Assembly: GCA_932294295.1 (NCBI GenBank)
Contig: OW028585.1
Span: 15,098,771-15,162,770 of the forward strand
Direction of reading: 5' to 3'
Source of the DNA: Alitta virens
Taxonomy: Eukaryota; Annelida; Polychaeta; Phyllodocida; Nereididae
DNA length: 64,000 nucleotides
Every line of letters begins with the position of its first letter. Position 1 is the first letter of the stretch. The translations under genes and the position numbers were made by a program. Positions 11,101 to 22,899 of this stretch are shown here, piece by piece. Under the pieces are notes generated by a model. It worked only from the letters and a program-made list of their open reading frames with translations. It ran no database searches and was not told the origin of the DNA.

Positions 11101-11552
11101 TCATGTCTTGCTGGCAAAGACAATGGAATGAATGTAATAACAACAAGTTGCATTCAATCTTACCTTGCATTCAAAATAAAATACCGAGTAGGTTCAATAC
11201 TCGCAAAGATCAAGGAATATATCACAGATGCCTCATAGGACATTCAAGACTTACACATTTACACCTTTTAGTCAATGAACCGGCACCGGTATGCCAGAGT
11301 TGTCGGCGCTCCCTAACAATCAAACATATTTTATTAGATTGCATCCACTTACAACGCATTAGAAGACCTCTGTTTCAAGCTACTACCTTACAACATCTCT
11401 TTACTAGATATCCAACCCAGACAATTATTGATTTTTTATATGCTTCTGGTTTCTACTACCAAATATAGATAATCAATCTTAACCTAGAGAGCCTCTACAT
11501 AGCCCACTCAGGTGCTGATGAGGCGTTAAACAATAACTCACACACACACACA

Positions 11553-14500
11553 CACCATCTAAGCATGGTGGGGCCCTCAAAAAGATCTTAACACCAAAAG
11601 AGGCAGCGACTTTGAAGAAAAAGTGAATATTCATACAAATTCATACCATGCACTACAGATTTTACTATGATAATATTAAACTCTTTTAACTAATTCATGG
11701 ACAGTATCATTCAGTGGAACTGTCGAGGTTTCAGAGCCAACTTCGATGAAATAGGTTGCATGGTCCAAGACTTAAACCCTAGTGTTTTCTGTCTACAGGA
11801 AACATTTCTGAAACCTCCAAATAGTTTTAAACTGAGAAACTATCATATGTATAATACATATGGCAATATTGCCCATGATAGAGCCACTGGTGGCTCATCA
11901 ATTTTAGTTAAAAATGGCATCATTCATACCCATATTGCTCTTAACACTAACCTTCAGGCTACAGCAGTTCGTCTGAACCTGAATAAAACATTCACCATAT
12001 GTTCCTTATATGTTCCTCCACCCTTTCACCTTACAGCCAGTGATTTGCATAACCTTTACAATCAACTGCCTGAACCGCGTCTTATCCTAGGAGATTTTAA
12101 CAGCCATAACCAATTGTGGGGAAGCACTACCCACAACAACAAAGGAAAAACCATTGAAGATTTTCTCAATGACCACACCCTTTGCTTGTTCAATGATGGT
12201 TCACCTACATATCTTCACCCAGGTCATGGAACATTTTCAGCGATAGACCTTAGTATATGTGATCCAGCGTTATTTCTGGAATTTGAATGGAGAGTATTAG
12301 AGGACACTCACGGCAGTGATCACTTTCCTATTGTCCTACAAAACGTAGAAGGTACAAGAGAAGTGGGTCAACTCCGATGGAAGTTGCATAAAGCGGATTG
12401 GACCTCCTTCGAAAAGCACTGCTTAGAAACAATTACTATGTCTCATTATAGGAATTGTAATAATCTCGTTGAAGATTTTACTGATGATATTACTGATATA
12501 GCCAATAAAACAATACCGATGACAAAAAATAATTCTAAACGTAGTGCAAGACCTTGGTTTGATGACGAAGTAAGAGAAGCTATTAAAAACCGTAAGAAAG
12601 CCCTCAGAATTTTTAAATCACAGCCGACCATCAACAATCTGAATAATTTTAAGTGCCTGAAAGCCAAAGCGCGTAGAATTGTCAGGCAAAAAAAACGTAG
12701 TTGCTGGAGAGACTATGTCTCCAGACTCACTGAAAGAACTCCTAGCAATAAAGTCTGGAAAATGATTAAGAAGATTGAAGGAAAGAACCTAGCGTCGCAT
12801 GTAAGCATTCTAGAAGTGAATGGAGAACATCTCTCCTCACCAGAACAAATATCAAACGGGTTAGGAGAACAGTTTGCATACAACTCCTCATCGGAGAACT
12901 ATACGAGAGAATTTCAATGTTATAAGGCTCAAGCTGAGAGATTAACCCTAAATATACAGTCTGATAACAGCGAAGATTATAACTCCTACATCACCTTAGA
13001 AGAACTTCAGAAGGTCATCTTAAAAGCGACTGACTCTGCAACAGGCCCTGATAATATACATTATCAAATCTTAAAACACCTACCTCAATCCTCTTTAAAA
13101 ACATTACTGTATATCTTTAATCAAATTTGGGAGAAGGGATGTCTTCCATCCCTGTGGAAACAAGCCACGGTCATCCCAATTCCCAAGCCGGGGAAGGATC
13201 ATAGTGATCCTATGAATTATCGACCAATAGCCTTAACCAGTTGTCTATGTAAGACAATGGAGCGAATTGTTACTGATAGACTGGTTTGGTTCCTGGAGTC
13301 GAACCAGCTTATTACAGAGTTCCAATCTGGATTTCGCCGTCACAGGAGCACATTAGATCATTTAGTCAGACTGGAAACTTATGTTAGAGATGCTTTCATT
13401 AACAGAGAACACGTAGTAGCCATATTCTTTGACCTAGAAAAAGCTACTACATGGAAATATGGAATAATGAAAGATCTCCACGACTTAGGGCTTCGAGGTC
13501 GCCTTCCAGTTTTCATCGGATCCTTCCTACAGGATCGCTTCTTTAAGGTCCGAGTGGGATCAACGATGTCAAGCCCCTACTCTCAGGAGAATGGAGTCCC
13601 TCAGGGTAGTATTCTCTCGCCCACCCTCTTTAACGTCAAAATCAACAGTATAGTAAATTCCATCTCAGAAAATCTCATGTCGTCCCTATATGTTGACGAT
13701 TTCCTCATTGCATATCGTTCCAGATATATGCCAACCATAGAACGACAACTGCAATTAAATTTGAATAGGATTCACAAATGGTCACTCGAAAATGGCTTCA
13801 AGTTCTCTAAACAGAAGACAGTTTGTCTGCCTTTCTATTACTTACGATCAAACCATCCAGATCCATCACTAATAATTGACAACTGTCAAATAAAAGTGGT
13901 GAATGAAACAAAATTTTTGGGTGTACTCTTTGACTCCAAATTGTCTTTCATTCCGCATATCAAAGCACTGAAAGCAAAGTGCCTGAAATCAATGAACCTC
14001 CTTAAAGTAGTGAGCAAATATAATTGGGGTGGGGACACAACGGTCCTCCTTCGTCTCTATCGAGCAATTACTCGTTCTCGACTTGATTATGGTTCTGTGG
14101 TATATGGCTCCGCCAGACCATCTTATCTAAAATGCCTGAATTCTGTACATCATCAAGGGTTGCGACTAAGCTTAAGAGCTTTTCGTACATCTCCTGTAGA
14201 GAGCTTATATGTACTGGCAGGGGAACCTCCACTTTCCCTTCGTCGTATCAAGTTATCCATGCAATACATACTAAAGGTAGCTTCAACTCCAACAAATCCA
14301 ACATATGATGTAATATTTCATCCAAAATACATGCATCATTATGAATCTCGTTCAAACGCCATTCGACCACTGGGATTACGCATGAAATTCTATCTTGAGG
14401 CTGCAAAAATTGATACTACAATCATTGCCGAGACGGAAGTACCACCCATTCCGCCATGGATTCTCCCAGTCCCGAAAGTTATACTGGATTTGGCAGAGCT

Positions 14501-15460
14501 TAAGAAAAGCGAAACCAATCCGGTAGACTATCAAAACCTATTTTATAGTATAAGGTTTAAATACGAATCGTACAAATTTCTATACACAGATGGCTCAAAA
14601 ATGGAAAGACGAGTAGGCTGTGCTGTCACTTCTTATAAAACCTTTATAGCAGAATGTCGTCTTCCAGACCACTGCTCAATATATACTGCAGAATTAACAG
14701 CTATTTACCTTGCCTTAAAGAACATCGAGGACTCAGAATCAGATCGTTATGTTATCTGTTCTGATTCCAAATCTGCTCTTCAAGCAATCCAAAATAAACA
14801 ACTTGATAACCCTGGGATCTTAGATGTTCTGATTAAGTATTTCTATCTTCACGAATACAAAGACATAGTATTCTGCTGGATTCCTGGACACGCTGGCATT
14901 GAAGGGAATGAAAAAGCAGACCTGGCAGCAAAAAGGGCTCTTACAAAAGAGATAACTGATTTTACCATTCCATACACTGATTTTAAAATGACTATAAAAT
15001 CTTTTATCATGTCTTGCTGGCAAAGACAATGGAATGAATGTAATAACAACAAGTTGCATTCAATCTTACCTTGCATTCAAAATAAAATACCGAGTAGGTT
15101 CAATACTCGCAAAGATCAAGGAATATATCACAGATGCCTCATAGGACATTCAAGACTTACACATTTACACCTTTTAGTCAATGAACCGGCACCGGTATGC
15201 CAGAGTTGTCGGTGCCCCCTAACAATCAAACATATTTTATTAGACTGCAGCCACTTACAACGCTTTAGAAGACCTTTGTTTCAAGCTAATACCTTACAAC
15301 ATCTCTTTACCAGATATCCAACCCAGACAATTATTGATTTTTTATATGCTTCTGGTTTCTACTACCAAATATAGATAATCAATCTTAACCTAGAGAGCCT
15401 CTACATAGCCCACTCAGGTGCTGATGAGGCGTTAAACAATAACTCACACACACACACACA
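11553..15460 (+). mobile_element. LINE copy C, 5' truncated, fused to the tail of copy A
   Basis: The sequence switches from copy A's (CA)n directly to the last 70 bp of ORF1 (CCATCTAAGCATGGTGG), with an AC microhomology at the joint, and then runs through ORF2 to its own (CA)n tail. Its C-terminus is the 'S' subtype (CSHLQRFRR), unlike copy A. The following flank is a Tc1-like fragment. Confidence 0.9.
11697..15374 (+). pseudogene. LINE ORF2 of copy C with a 6-bp deletion in RT motif A
   Basis: The frame is open for 1225 codons. Compared with copy B, two codons (Tyr-Asp of FFDLEKAYD) are missing at about 13444, so RT motif A reads FFDLEKATTW. The catalytic first Asp remains, but the conserved Y/F-D pair that shapes the nucleotide pocket is gone, so polymerase activity is doubtful. 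The endonuclease, YVDD, RNase H and C-terminal finger motifs are present; the finger reads CRCP. The element lacks its 5' end and promoter. I call it a damaged copy despite the open frame. Confidence 0.75.
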
Positions 15461-15627
15461 GTAGATCCAGTGCACTTGTATCTCTTTATTAAGGCAGCTA
15501 CGCTTGATCTGTTGGGATATATCCCCTCTTTATTCAACTCTCGGACAACGGCACACAATCTTTTCCCTTGCTTAAACAAAGCAACTATTCTGTTTTCCGT
15601 GTATTCTGTAAAAGCAGACATGTTCAT
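15461..15627 (-). pseudogene. Tc1/mariner-like transposase fragment (N-terminal HTH)
   Basis: From ATG 15627 down to the LINE junction, about 55 codons read as a helix-turn-helix like those at the start of Tc1-type transposases: a TEYTENRIVALFKQGK helix, then an RELNKEG turn and ALIKRYKCTGS, which resembles the family RY..TGS motif. Everything after it (rest of the DNA-binding region and the DDE domain) is missing because LINE copy C abuts it; no continuation is seen left of array 1. It is a remnant, not a working transposase. Confidence 0.65.
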
Positions 15628-16009
15628 CTTTCATCAGTCCAATACAGAGTGGCTGATAAACGTTTTCGCATTGCCATGACATGGGTCAACACCCTTGAAA
15701 TATAATCAAATGATTGGAGATGCTTATAATACCCTTGATGCTGTTTAATGAGTGATTTTGAATGTTAACATAAAGAGATGTTCAACAAAGAGTTGACAAA
15801 GTAGCCCTAATCAACCTATCAATGATACCCTAATCTAAATTGCAATCAGCAAAGCTCCGTAGCTCAGAGATAGGTCCCCTGCTGGTTCCTAATTACCCAA
15901 CCCAGTACTGCAGTGACCTCGTCAGTTCACACTGTGGTGTTTAGAAGTGAAGATCGTTTTTAGTTTTGTCTATTTATTGCTGTTATTGTTTGGATTTATT
16001 TGTCACATC
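15628..16009. other. Spacer with the likely 5' region of the BEN-domain gene
   Basis: Up to about 15780 this may be the 5' part of the Tc1-like element, but I find no clear terminal inverted repeat. From about 15860 it probably holds the promoter and 5' UTR of the + strand gene starting at 16010. A frame is open back to a GTG at 15947, giving a hydrophobic stretch before the ATG; I treat that as untranslated. Confidence 0.4.
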
Positions 16010-16165
16010 ATGCCAAGGAAAAAGAGTTCACAGAACCAAGGAGGGGACTCAGATGATGATACATCATTAGCTGACCTGCTGAGAAAGAAGCGTGGAGTGG
16101 GCAAGGTCTTGGAACTTGGAGACTCTGGCAAAAAAGCACAAGAGGCAACATTGCAAGAAAGTGTT
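16010..16165 (+). CDS. Exon 1 of a BEN-domain-like gene
   Basis: The exon begins at ATG 16010 and encodes 52 residues of a basic and acidic, low-complexity N-terminus (MPRKKSS, a run of Asp, then DLLRKKRG). It ends at a good splice donor (GTT|GTAAGTA) on a codon boundary. The exon at 20200 begins in the same phase, which is why I join them. There is no recognisable domain in this exon; the basic patch could be a nuclear localisation signal. The intron is about 4 kb and contains a SINE close to its acceptor. Confidence 0.55.
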
Positions 16166-19100
16166 GTAAGTATATTCAATTGTTTCAATCATTTTAAGCC
16201 TTTTTTGATTCAAGCTAGGAATATCTAAATATTCCTAGGTGTAAGCATTGACCATAGTTAAGAAATTGCGTGTCTCAGGGTTTCCACATGTATAGTTACA
16301 GTATTATGGCCAAGGAAGGGGGGGGGGGCATTGCTGCAGTAGGTTGGAGATGACCAAGGACCTTCAGATGACAGGTGCCTAACAATGGCACACAAATCTC
16401 ACTTTATGCATAATAATGTTATGATGATAGTATGTACAATACACAGGTCATACTTTTATTAAAAAATCTTCATCAGCCTTGCAACCTTAATCTTTATATA
16501 TAATATCCATAGATCTACAATATTGTAAGACCTTTTAGTTCAAATGATTTCTGACTAGCTCAATCTTATTAAAAGTGAAAAAATGTCAAGTTATAATCAT
16601 ATAAAGAAAATGTCTAACTGGGGGGGGGGGGGGGGGGTGGCAGGATGTTTAAAGCCAATTATATCATATTGCAAGGTCGTTTTGGTCCTTTGAAGTGCCA
16701 GACTGTTTGTAGTGCCCAATCCCATATATAACCCTATATGTAACCTTTGAAAATTTAAATATGATAAATTGTATTTCATGTTTATTTTGCCTCGTTTAAA
16801 TGTATACTTATGTACATATAATACCATGGAGTCCCTGTATAGTGACTCCATGATAACACTGAAGTTTAAAAACTACAAAAGTTTGAATGATAGCACCATC
16901 TGCCAGCCATCTTATCCAGTGTCAACCCTGGTGTTGTTAATGGCCTTATAATCTGTCACAGGGCAGATGTCAAACCTCTAGTTACCCCTCCTGCATATAT
17001 GCCACAAGAGTATTTCATGATATACGTATACACCGCTAAGATCACTAAAGCACTAAAAACACACACTGACTAAGATATTTGGTGTACAACAAGCTTGCGG
17101 ATAATACACTAAAATTTGAATTCCCTGGGATAAGTAGTTGAGTTAATGCCAATTGCAGCTTTAATTTTATAGCATATTTGTGGGTTTTATGTAATGACTG
17201 AAAGAAAAAAACAAATTACCTTTATTTTCTTTAACCATTTATCCGCCAAAAATGCTTTGATTTTCGTTGGAAAAGTTTCTGGTTGTAGACCACAACACTG
17301 GCTTTTATGTGTGAATAAAACAAATAAAATTTATTGGGTAAATAACTATTTAGAAACATTTCTGCCTAGGCGAGCTCATTTTAATAAGCATGAGATTCAG
17401 TGGTTAGGGCCACTGCCTGCCCCCAGCCAGCTGGACGCTTATTGTATATGAAAGAACTTATATTGCCCTGATACTTATTTGCTTAATAAAATAATTTCAA
17501 AGTCAAACTCCACCATACTGTATGGTGTACTCAGCATGAAATAGTTTGGTGGGATAAAATTTCACTAGTTACAACATAATTTCAATCAGAACGGGCATCC
17601 GTAAAAGTCATAAAAATGAACCACAGAGATAAGGGAAGCTGAGGGGTGGAGCTTTGTGTTTAAGACCTGTACCAAAGAAGCTGTTTGTTACCAATTGAAC
17701 CTTCCACTAGGTTTGAGTGACAGGCCAGGCTCAGCCAATCACAGCACATGGGTGAATAGCACACATAGGGTGGTGAATGTGTCAACATAGCTTACTGGAA
17801 GATTAAATTGCATTAATAAATGAAATACTAGTGCTTTTATAATAATAAAAAAATGTAATTTATCAGATCTTGGTCAATGCACTGAATGAATATATATCCT
17901 TTTAAGTGGATCAAAATATATGTGCCTAGCTCTATGGTAATTAAATTGCATTAATTTCAAAATTACTATTAGTTTACCTGATTTTATATTTTTGGTTAAT
18001 ACACACAAATGTTAATCAAATTATTTATGAAACAGTGTATGAAAGTTTTTGTTTATCACACCTATATGGAGTATGTCATAAAACACTTCACATGTCTGAT
18101 AGGCACCTTAAAAAAATAAGTGATAGCTGAGTACAGGGTTTACTTTGTCAGATTTAAAACCACAATCTGTTATTGCAGACAAATGGTGTGATGGGTATAT
18201 GTTTACTACATTGCCAACTCAGAATAAGTAAGCTTATAAGTAGTGCATTTATCAAGACAATCCAGCAATTATCAGAAAATAAACATACCAGATGTTTTAT
18301 ACATAGTCCACAAACTTAAGAGGTCACTGGAAATTTGTTTTAAGTCATGAAACCTGCCAGTTCATTAGACCTATTGTCAAATGATTTGGCAAGATAGTCA
18401 GGCTATAAAAGAGCATTGAGACAATCATTTATTACTAAAGTCAAGAATGTGATATATAGTTACACATAACTGTTGAGACAAAAAAAAGGTAATACATTTA
18501 ATATTGAGACTAGCTATCCATTAAAACAGTCTATAGTATATTAAGAAATATTTCAAATTCTAAAAGTAAAATTGAAATAAATAGACATGTATGTATATGA
18601 TATATTGCTTGCCATATGTATGCAGGAAAACATTAGCCTACCTAATACACCAATCAGCACTATGATAGTAGAAATCTGTGCAATGTCATATAACTGCTTA
18701 GAGCAACAGTCTTACTGCAATATCTCTGTTATAATTAACTATACATGTATAGTGAATCTATGTTATTAAAGACCTAGGATTCAATGGTGCCTATTAGAAG
18801 TACATATTGTAAATACAGGATGTGGTCATGGGTTTCTTGTTCATAAAATGCAATCATTTATTGAAATATAATATTCTGCTTCCCAGTTAAGGACTTTTTG
18901 CAACTATATCACCAGTTAAATAGCTCAAATGATCTTTATCACTTCAATATGTGCCAATTTCTAAATATGTGAAAACATATTTTTTAGCATTTTGTTTTTC
19001 CAGAAAACTACATTGGCAAAAAGAGATTCAGACAAAGTATAAGCTATTCTGATTGCCCTTTTAATGGAATTGCAATGTATCAAACTTGATTTAGTCAAAG

Positions 19101-19951
19101 AACAGCTTTATATGATTTTGGCATGAGTAATAATGAAAAAAAGAAATATCAATAATATTTGAAACAGAATGCTTGAAGGAGGCAAGCCCTTTAAAACCCT
19201 TTTTTAAATTGGAGGACTGATGTATTTTTATGTAATTATATAGTAAATCCACGTTTATTGTACAAAATGTCCTGCTGGTATATCATTGTGTAATTAGGTT
19301 ATTTGAGTTTATGCTCCATATGGATACAAGCAGCAGGCCTGGGCTGCTTGTCTAAGCTTACATATCTGGGTCAAATCTCCACTTGGGGAGTGGCATAGGG
19401 TGCTGAGCAGAAGGGTCAATTAATTACAAAATCACAATCTTGTAGGCAAGAACTTAATCCTGGCGGCACATATAAGATATTTAAGTTTTAATGATTGCAG
19501 ACTAGCCAAGTTGATTGATGATATGTAATTGAATATGAATAACTTTTTCCAATTAATTTAATAAATTCAACTTTTGTCAAAGTTAAACAAAGGTATAATA
19601 TTAAGTTAGTTTTTAAGAAAATGGCTACTGGAGCCACACAGCCTTGAATCATTAGCATGATTAGGGATGAGGTAAATGACTGAGTGTTTCAAGCCAATAT
19701 TGTGCCATTTTCCTAAGTATCCAGTTGTTCTCTATTATGTACTGAACAATATGGTGATGGTGAATCAATGTCAATCATCCATTGATTGTTGTTTGAGTCT
19801 GTGAAGACGAAATAAAAAAATATAAATATATGTGTCCATGATCATATATGTCCATGATCATAGCAAGACTTGAGTTTGTTTTATTTTCAGTATTTTGAAT
19901 TGCAAAATACTATGTCTGTAATGAGGTATGCAATTGGTCAGTTACAGTGAG
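16166..19951. other. Long AT-rich intron, no other gene seen
   Basis: This is inferred intron sequence of the BEN-domain-like gene. It contains G homopolymers (about 16319-16328 and a 17-G run at 16621-16637) and one micro-palindrome listed separately. The short open frames here, including 17194-17451, have no recognisable features and are taken as chance. Confidence 0.45.
16825..16852. mobile_element. CATGGAG micro-palindrome 1
   Basis: 28 bp with ends CATGGAGTC / GACTCCATG and a 10-base centre. The flanking heptamers are ATAATAC (16818-16824) and ATAACAC (16853-16859), a 6 of 7 match. It belongs with the three other loci at 22900, 24126 and 24926. Confidence 0.5.
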
Positions 19952-19966
19952 CTGTCATACTTAAAA
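19952..19966 (+). repeat. Left TSD of SINE 1
   Basis: CTGTCATACTTAAAA, repeated at 20157-20171 after the SINE. Confidence 0.9.
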
Positions 19967-20156
19967 GGGGGCGGGGGCCTAGCTCAGAGGTAGCGCTCTG
20001 GGCTTTCAACCGCTGGGTCCCGGGTTCGATTCCCGGTCGAGCCTAAGTTGGATGGCTGTTTCATCCTTCGTCTCATTGCCATGGTCTCTGCCTGTCCTAA
20101 TTAGCCCAACTGGTGCAGAAATACAGGACGTAAAGCCCAATCACCTACCTACCTAC
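19967..20156 (+). mobile_element. tRNA-derived SINE, copy 1
   Basis: The head is tRNA-like with an A box (TAGCTCAGAGGTAGCGC) and a B box (GGGTTCGATTCCC), the internal RNA polymerase III promoter. A body of about 100 bp follows, ending TGCAGAAATACAGGACGTAAA and a (CCTA)n tail. A perfect 15-bp TSD encloses it. It lies in the intron, 43 bp before the BEN exon 2 acceptor. Two relatives are at 28681 and 60364. It is not a functional tRNA gene, because it continues into the SINE body. Confidence 0.9.
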
Positions 20157-20171
20157 CTGTCATACTTAAAA
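20157..20171 (+). repeat. Right TSD of SINE 1
   Basis: Second copy of the 15-bp repeat at 19952-19966. Confidence 0.9.
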
Positions 20172-20199
20172 TTACCATACACATTCCATATTTTTCTAG

Positions 20200-20526
20200 G
20201 ATGAAGAAAACATGTGGGACCAAGATGTTGGAGATGACCAGCTGCTGGCTATGGTCTTTAATTCTCCATTGAATGACCCGCATTCCCCACCACCAGCAAT
20301 CCAGCGATTCCAGCCATTGGAAGATTACAAGGCTGAGGTGAAACAAAGACTGGACACCATTGAGGCAAGACTATTAAGATTAGAAGCCATGGCCCAGCAG
20401 CAAGCCCAGGAGCAAGCTGAGACCCCTAGAAACCTTGCGGCAACCCTTGGACTTAGGGCAACCCGAGCGCCAACATGGAATAATTACACTCCTGCAGATT
20501 TGGAAGAGGACATGTCACCCCTTTGA
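20200..20526 (+). CDS. Exon 2 (first frame) of the BEN-domain-like gene
   Basis: A polypyrimidine acceptor (TATTTTTCTAG) precedes G20200, and the frame continues from exon 1 without a phase change. It encodes about 108 residues: an acidic start (DEENMWDQDVGDD), a proline patch (NDPHSPPPAIQRF), then a helical segment from about residue 40 rich in Leu, Arg and Gln, probably a short coiled coil. It stops at TGA 20524-20526, right where the BEN-like sequence starts in the neighbouring frame. Confidence 0.5.
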   Translation, partial: DEENMWDQDVGDDQLLAMVFNSPLNDPHSPPPAIQRFQPLEDYKAEVKQRLDTIEARLLRLEAMAQQQAQEQAETPRNLAATLGLRATRAPTWNNYTPADLEEDMSPL

Positions 20527-20843
20527 CCAAAGTTCTGCAGGAGTGTGACGAAGAAAACCTGCCCCTGGAAAAGGTTATGACAATGTCTACTTGCAGGATG
20601 GCTGACATCCTTTTCAGCCCTGGCACCCTAAGGAGCAGCACCCTGCAGGGAAGAAATTCCAGTGAGCCACTGGACCCTACTAAGCTGGGCATCATGATGC
20701 GCCGGCTGAAGCGCCATTTTGGTCAGAGGTGCACCAATGATGCCCAGTTTAGAAGCATCTGGAAAAAATGCAGACAATCACTGAGTGCAAAGTGCAAGCA
20801 CCATAGGAAGAGCGCTTCCAGGGCATTAACTTTTTCTGATTGA
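20484..20843 (+). pseudogene. BEN-like C-terminal domain, -1 frame relative to exon 2
   Basis: This frame, open from 20484 and unmistakable from about 20523, resembles the second half of a BEN domain: an ILFSPGTL segment, a Ser/Thr-Leu-Gly patch, LDPTKLGIMMRRLKRHF, then a basic helix ending in KCKHHRKS. BEN domains bind DNA or chromatin in nuclear regulators and in some viral and transposon proteins. It overlaps the first frame by about 40 bp with no intron-sized gap, so a one-base loss or sequence error near 20484-20526 most likely splits a single gene. The family call is from pattern only. Confidence 0.45.
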
Positions 20844-20979
20844 ATATTTTTTTTTAACTTTATATCTGTAATTTGCTTTTGTATCTGCTTTCATTGATAA
20901 GTACTTAAATTGATGCTAGATATGTTTTGCTTTGTTTGATTATTTTTCTTTGATGGGTTTGACGTTTATGTCTCCTTTT

Positions 20980-20985
20980 AATAAA
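20980..20985 (+). terminator. Polyadenylation signal of the BEN-domain-like gene
   Basis: AATAAA 137 bp after the stop at 20843, in a T-rich 3' UTR and followed by GT-rich sequence (GAGTTGTGTGT). It fits the end of the + strand transcript. Confidence 0.5.
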
Positions 20986-21003
20986 TTTTTGAACCTGTAA
21001 CTA

Positions 21004-21746
21004 TGAGTTGTGTGTACCATTTTTTGAGTCATCTGCATCTCATTCAGTTGAACGAATTGTAACATTGGCTGAGACAGAAAGTGAAGGGCTGCTCATTACA
21101 ACAGAATCGAGGAATGTGGAAACCCAGAGGATGTCATCCAGGACTCCCATGAAATCTGGTGTAAAATCAGGCATGTAATTCACAGACATACCACATCCAG
21201 GTCTGCTGATGAGGTACCCCCAAAATCAGTATATGTATGCCAACATGTGTGTATCTTATGACTTTAACAGACACCTAAAAAGATTGTGCAGGGCTTGTAG
21301 GCCAATTGTAAGCAGGCCTATCATGTTACAAACTAAAATTGGTTCACACCACATATGTTTGGCATTTCTATCTGTTTTGTTATTAGCATTAATCATTTTC
21401 AAAATGCAACAAAATTTGCAAAAAAAGAGCGTGGCCAATTCATTAGCCAGGGCTATTAATAAATGTGTATAGTAGTTCTTCAAAAGCTTTTGGTTTTGGC
21501 TGCTCAGGTGTACAGGATTTACTGGAAATAGAAATTTGTTTATACGTTAACAGATGTATTTTTATTACGTTAACAGATGTGTTTTTATTTTCATGGTATG
21601 TCATACATGTATAATTCATATACTTTTTGTAGTTTTCGAAAAAATTTTATCCATTCCATGACTGGGAGCCAAATAAAATTAATTGAAGGACAGGTCATAG
21701 CCTCCAGTCTTTCAACCCGACCATAAAAAAGTTACCCCATCCACAT
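21004..21746. other. Intergenic, no gene seen
   Basis: AT-rich sequence with short frames on both strands (21209-21472 and 21256-21483 overlap each other and have no recognisable features). A short tandem duplication of TTACGTTAACAGATGT lies around 21545-21590. Confidence 0.4.
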
Positions 21747-22899
21747 CTTGGATGAACTAGAGAAGGAAAGGTTCACACTGCCCTCCAAATTACCAATTAA
21801 TGATGCTGTGATATGAGCCAACTTTTACAACTCCCCCTAACTGATTCCATATGTATTCATATAGGCTGACTTGCAAATCTTTCCTCTGCACACAGTATAA
21901 ACTTGAAATTTTTTCCCTTTCATTGTTTTTCAGACTTAAATTGTATGGCTGTAGGCATCTAAATTTTGGGAAACATAAATTGGCAAGTTTTCATCAAAAC
22001 GTTATGATACATATGTGCAAATCTGTTGAAAATTAGGCATTTTTGAAAGACTATTAAGGCACAAAAAGGTTTTCAGCTTTTTAATGGATATTCTCTGATC
22101 TATGGCTCTTTACCGCTTTTTGAGTTATCAAATGATAAAGATAACATGTTTCACAAATATTAGTTTCAATCTGGCTAATTTTAGTCCATAACTTATTTAA
22201 TAATAGGGCTAGAAATTTGGTGAAAACTAGGGTTCTCGCTATACCGTTTGTACCGGTACAAGGATAACGATATGGGTATTGATAATCGTTACGTAATAAT
22301 AACGATACAATTGATCAACATGCACAGCAGCGTTTTCTGGCTAATAGGACACCTGCTACCCAGATGTTTAAGTGATTTTGAAGAAAAATATCATTGCAAT
22401 GACATTAAACAACAGTATGAAATTATTTCATAAAGATTGATTCATTATATTTCATTGTGAATTGTCAATATTGCAGGCTTTGTTTATTCTCCTATTGATA
22501 TAGCTTTATGATACTTATCATGATACGTAACGTATCGGTTTTACTGTAAAGTGATACGTATCGTATTAAAGATAAAGGTGTACAGCCATAGCACTGAAAA
22601 CCCTTTTAGAATCCTGGGATCATGAGGCATTTACTGGCAGTAATGTTAAGAATATACAATAAGAAATGAAGAACTTCGACTTTGAAATTTAGGGATATAA
22701 TTGCTGCTGATGCAGGGCATCTCTGTTGAGGGATGTGCTCACTGAAGCGCAGTGTGAACATCAAAGAAGCAATGTATTTAAGGAAACAGCAGCGGTCCTT
22801 GGGCAAGCTCTAGGTGAATTTGACTCCTCTTAATTCACCTAATAATGGATATTGTTTTATTACTTTCGAAGTGTCCAATCCTTCTCTAGTTCATCCAAG
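21747..22899. repeat. Region bounded by a 20-bp perfect inverted repeat
   Basis: CTTGGATGAACTAGAGAAGG at 21747-21766 recurs as its reverse complement at 22880-22899, 1.15 kb apart. This could be a non-autonomous DNA element with terminal inverted repeats; the only candidate duplication is CAT. There is no coding potential inside. The right arm directly abuts the next inverted-repeat element and supplies its 7-bp direct repeat. Confidence 0.45.

Larger units (their letters stand above)
2362..11468 (+). pseudogene. LINE ORF2 of copy A, interrupted by copy B
   Basis: The first 132 codons (2362-2757) encode the start of the AP-type endonuclease, up to the glycine before the conserved GDFN motif. 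The rest resumes at 8170-8181 (TSD) and runs open to the stop at 11468, covering the remaining endonuclease, reverse transcriptase, RNase H and C-terminal finger. As it stands the reading frame runs from ORF2 through the copy B leader into copy B ORF1, giving a chance 656-codon fused frame (2362-4332). Ignoring B, no other break is seen. A Pro-to-Ser change lies in the C-terminal finger (CRRS instead of CRRP). Confidence 0.88.
717..11552 (+). mobile_element. LINE copy A, full length, split by nested copy B
   Basis: This copy starts with the family 5' end GCCCTCGAAGG at 717 and ends in a (CA)n tail near 11552. Its own sequence is 717-2758 plus 8182-11552; the middle is copy B, inserted in the endonuclease part of ORF2 with a 13-bp TSD. 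Skipping B and one TSD copy, the element has complete ORF1 and ORF2, so it was intact before the hit. Its 3' end is of the 'I' subtype (CIHLQRIRR near the ORF2 C-terminus). The array it heads has no TSD between its left flank and the flank after copy C. Confidence 0.9.

Noticed and set aside
15947..16009. Signal-peptide-like extension of BEN gene exon 1
   Set aside because: It would begin with GTG and is more simply 5' UTR; ATG 16010 is the natural start.
17194..17451. 85-codon + strand frame in the BEN intron
   Set aside because: No motif, no splice logic; chance frame in AT-rich DNA.
19975..20045. A functional tRNA gene
   Set aside because: The A and B boxes are followed by a SINE body and tail inside a TSD; the anticodon arm does not pair well.
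22225..22570. Repeated GATACG/CGTATC and GTACCGGTAC strings
   Set aside because: Short and imperfect palindromes; I could not define a consistent element boundary.
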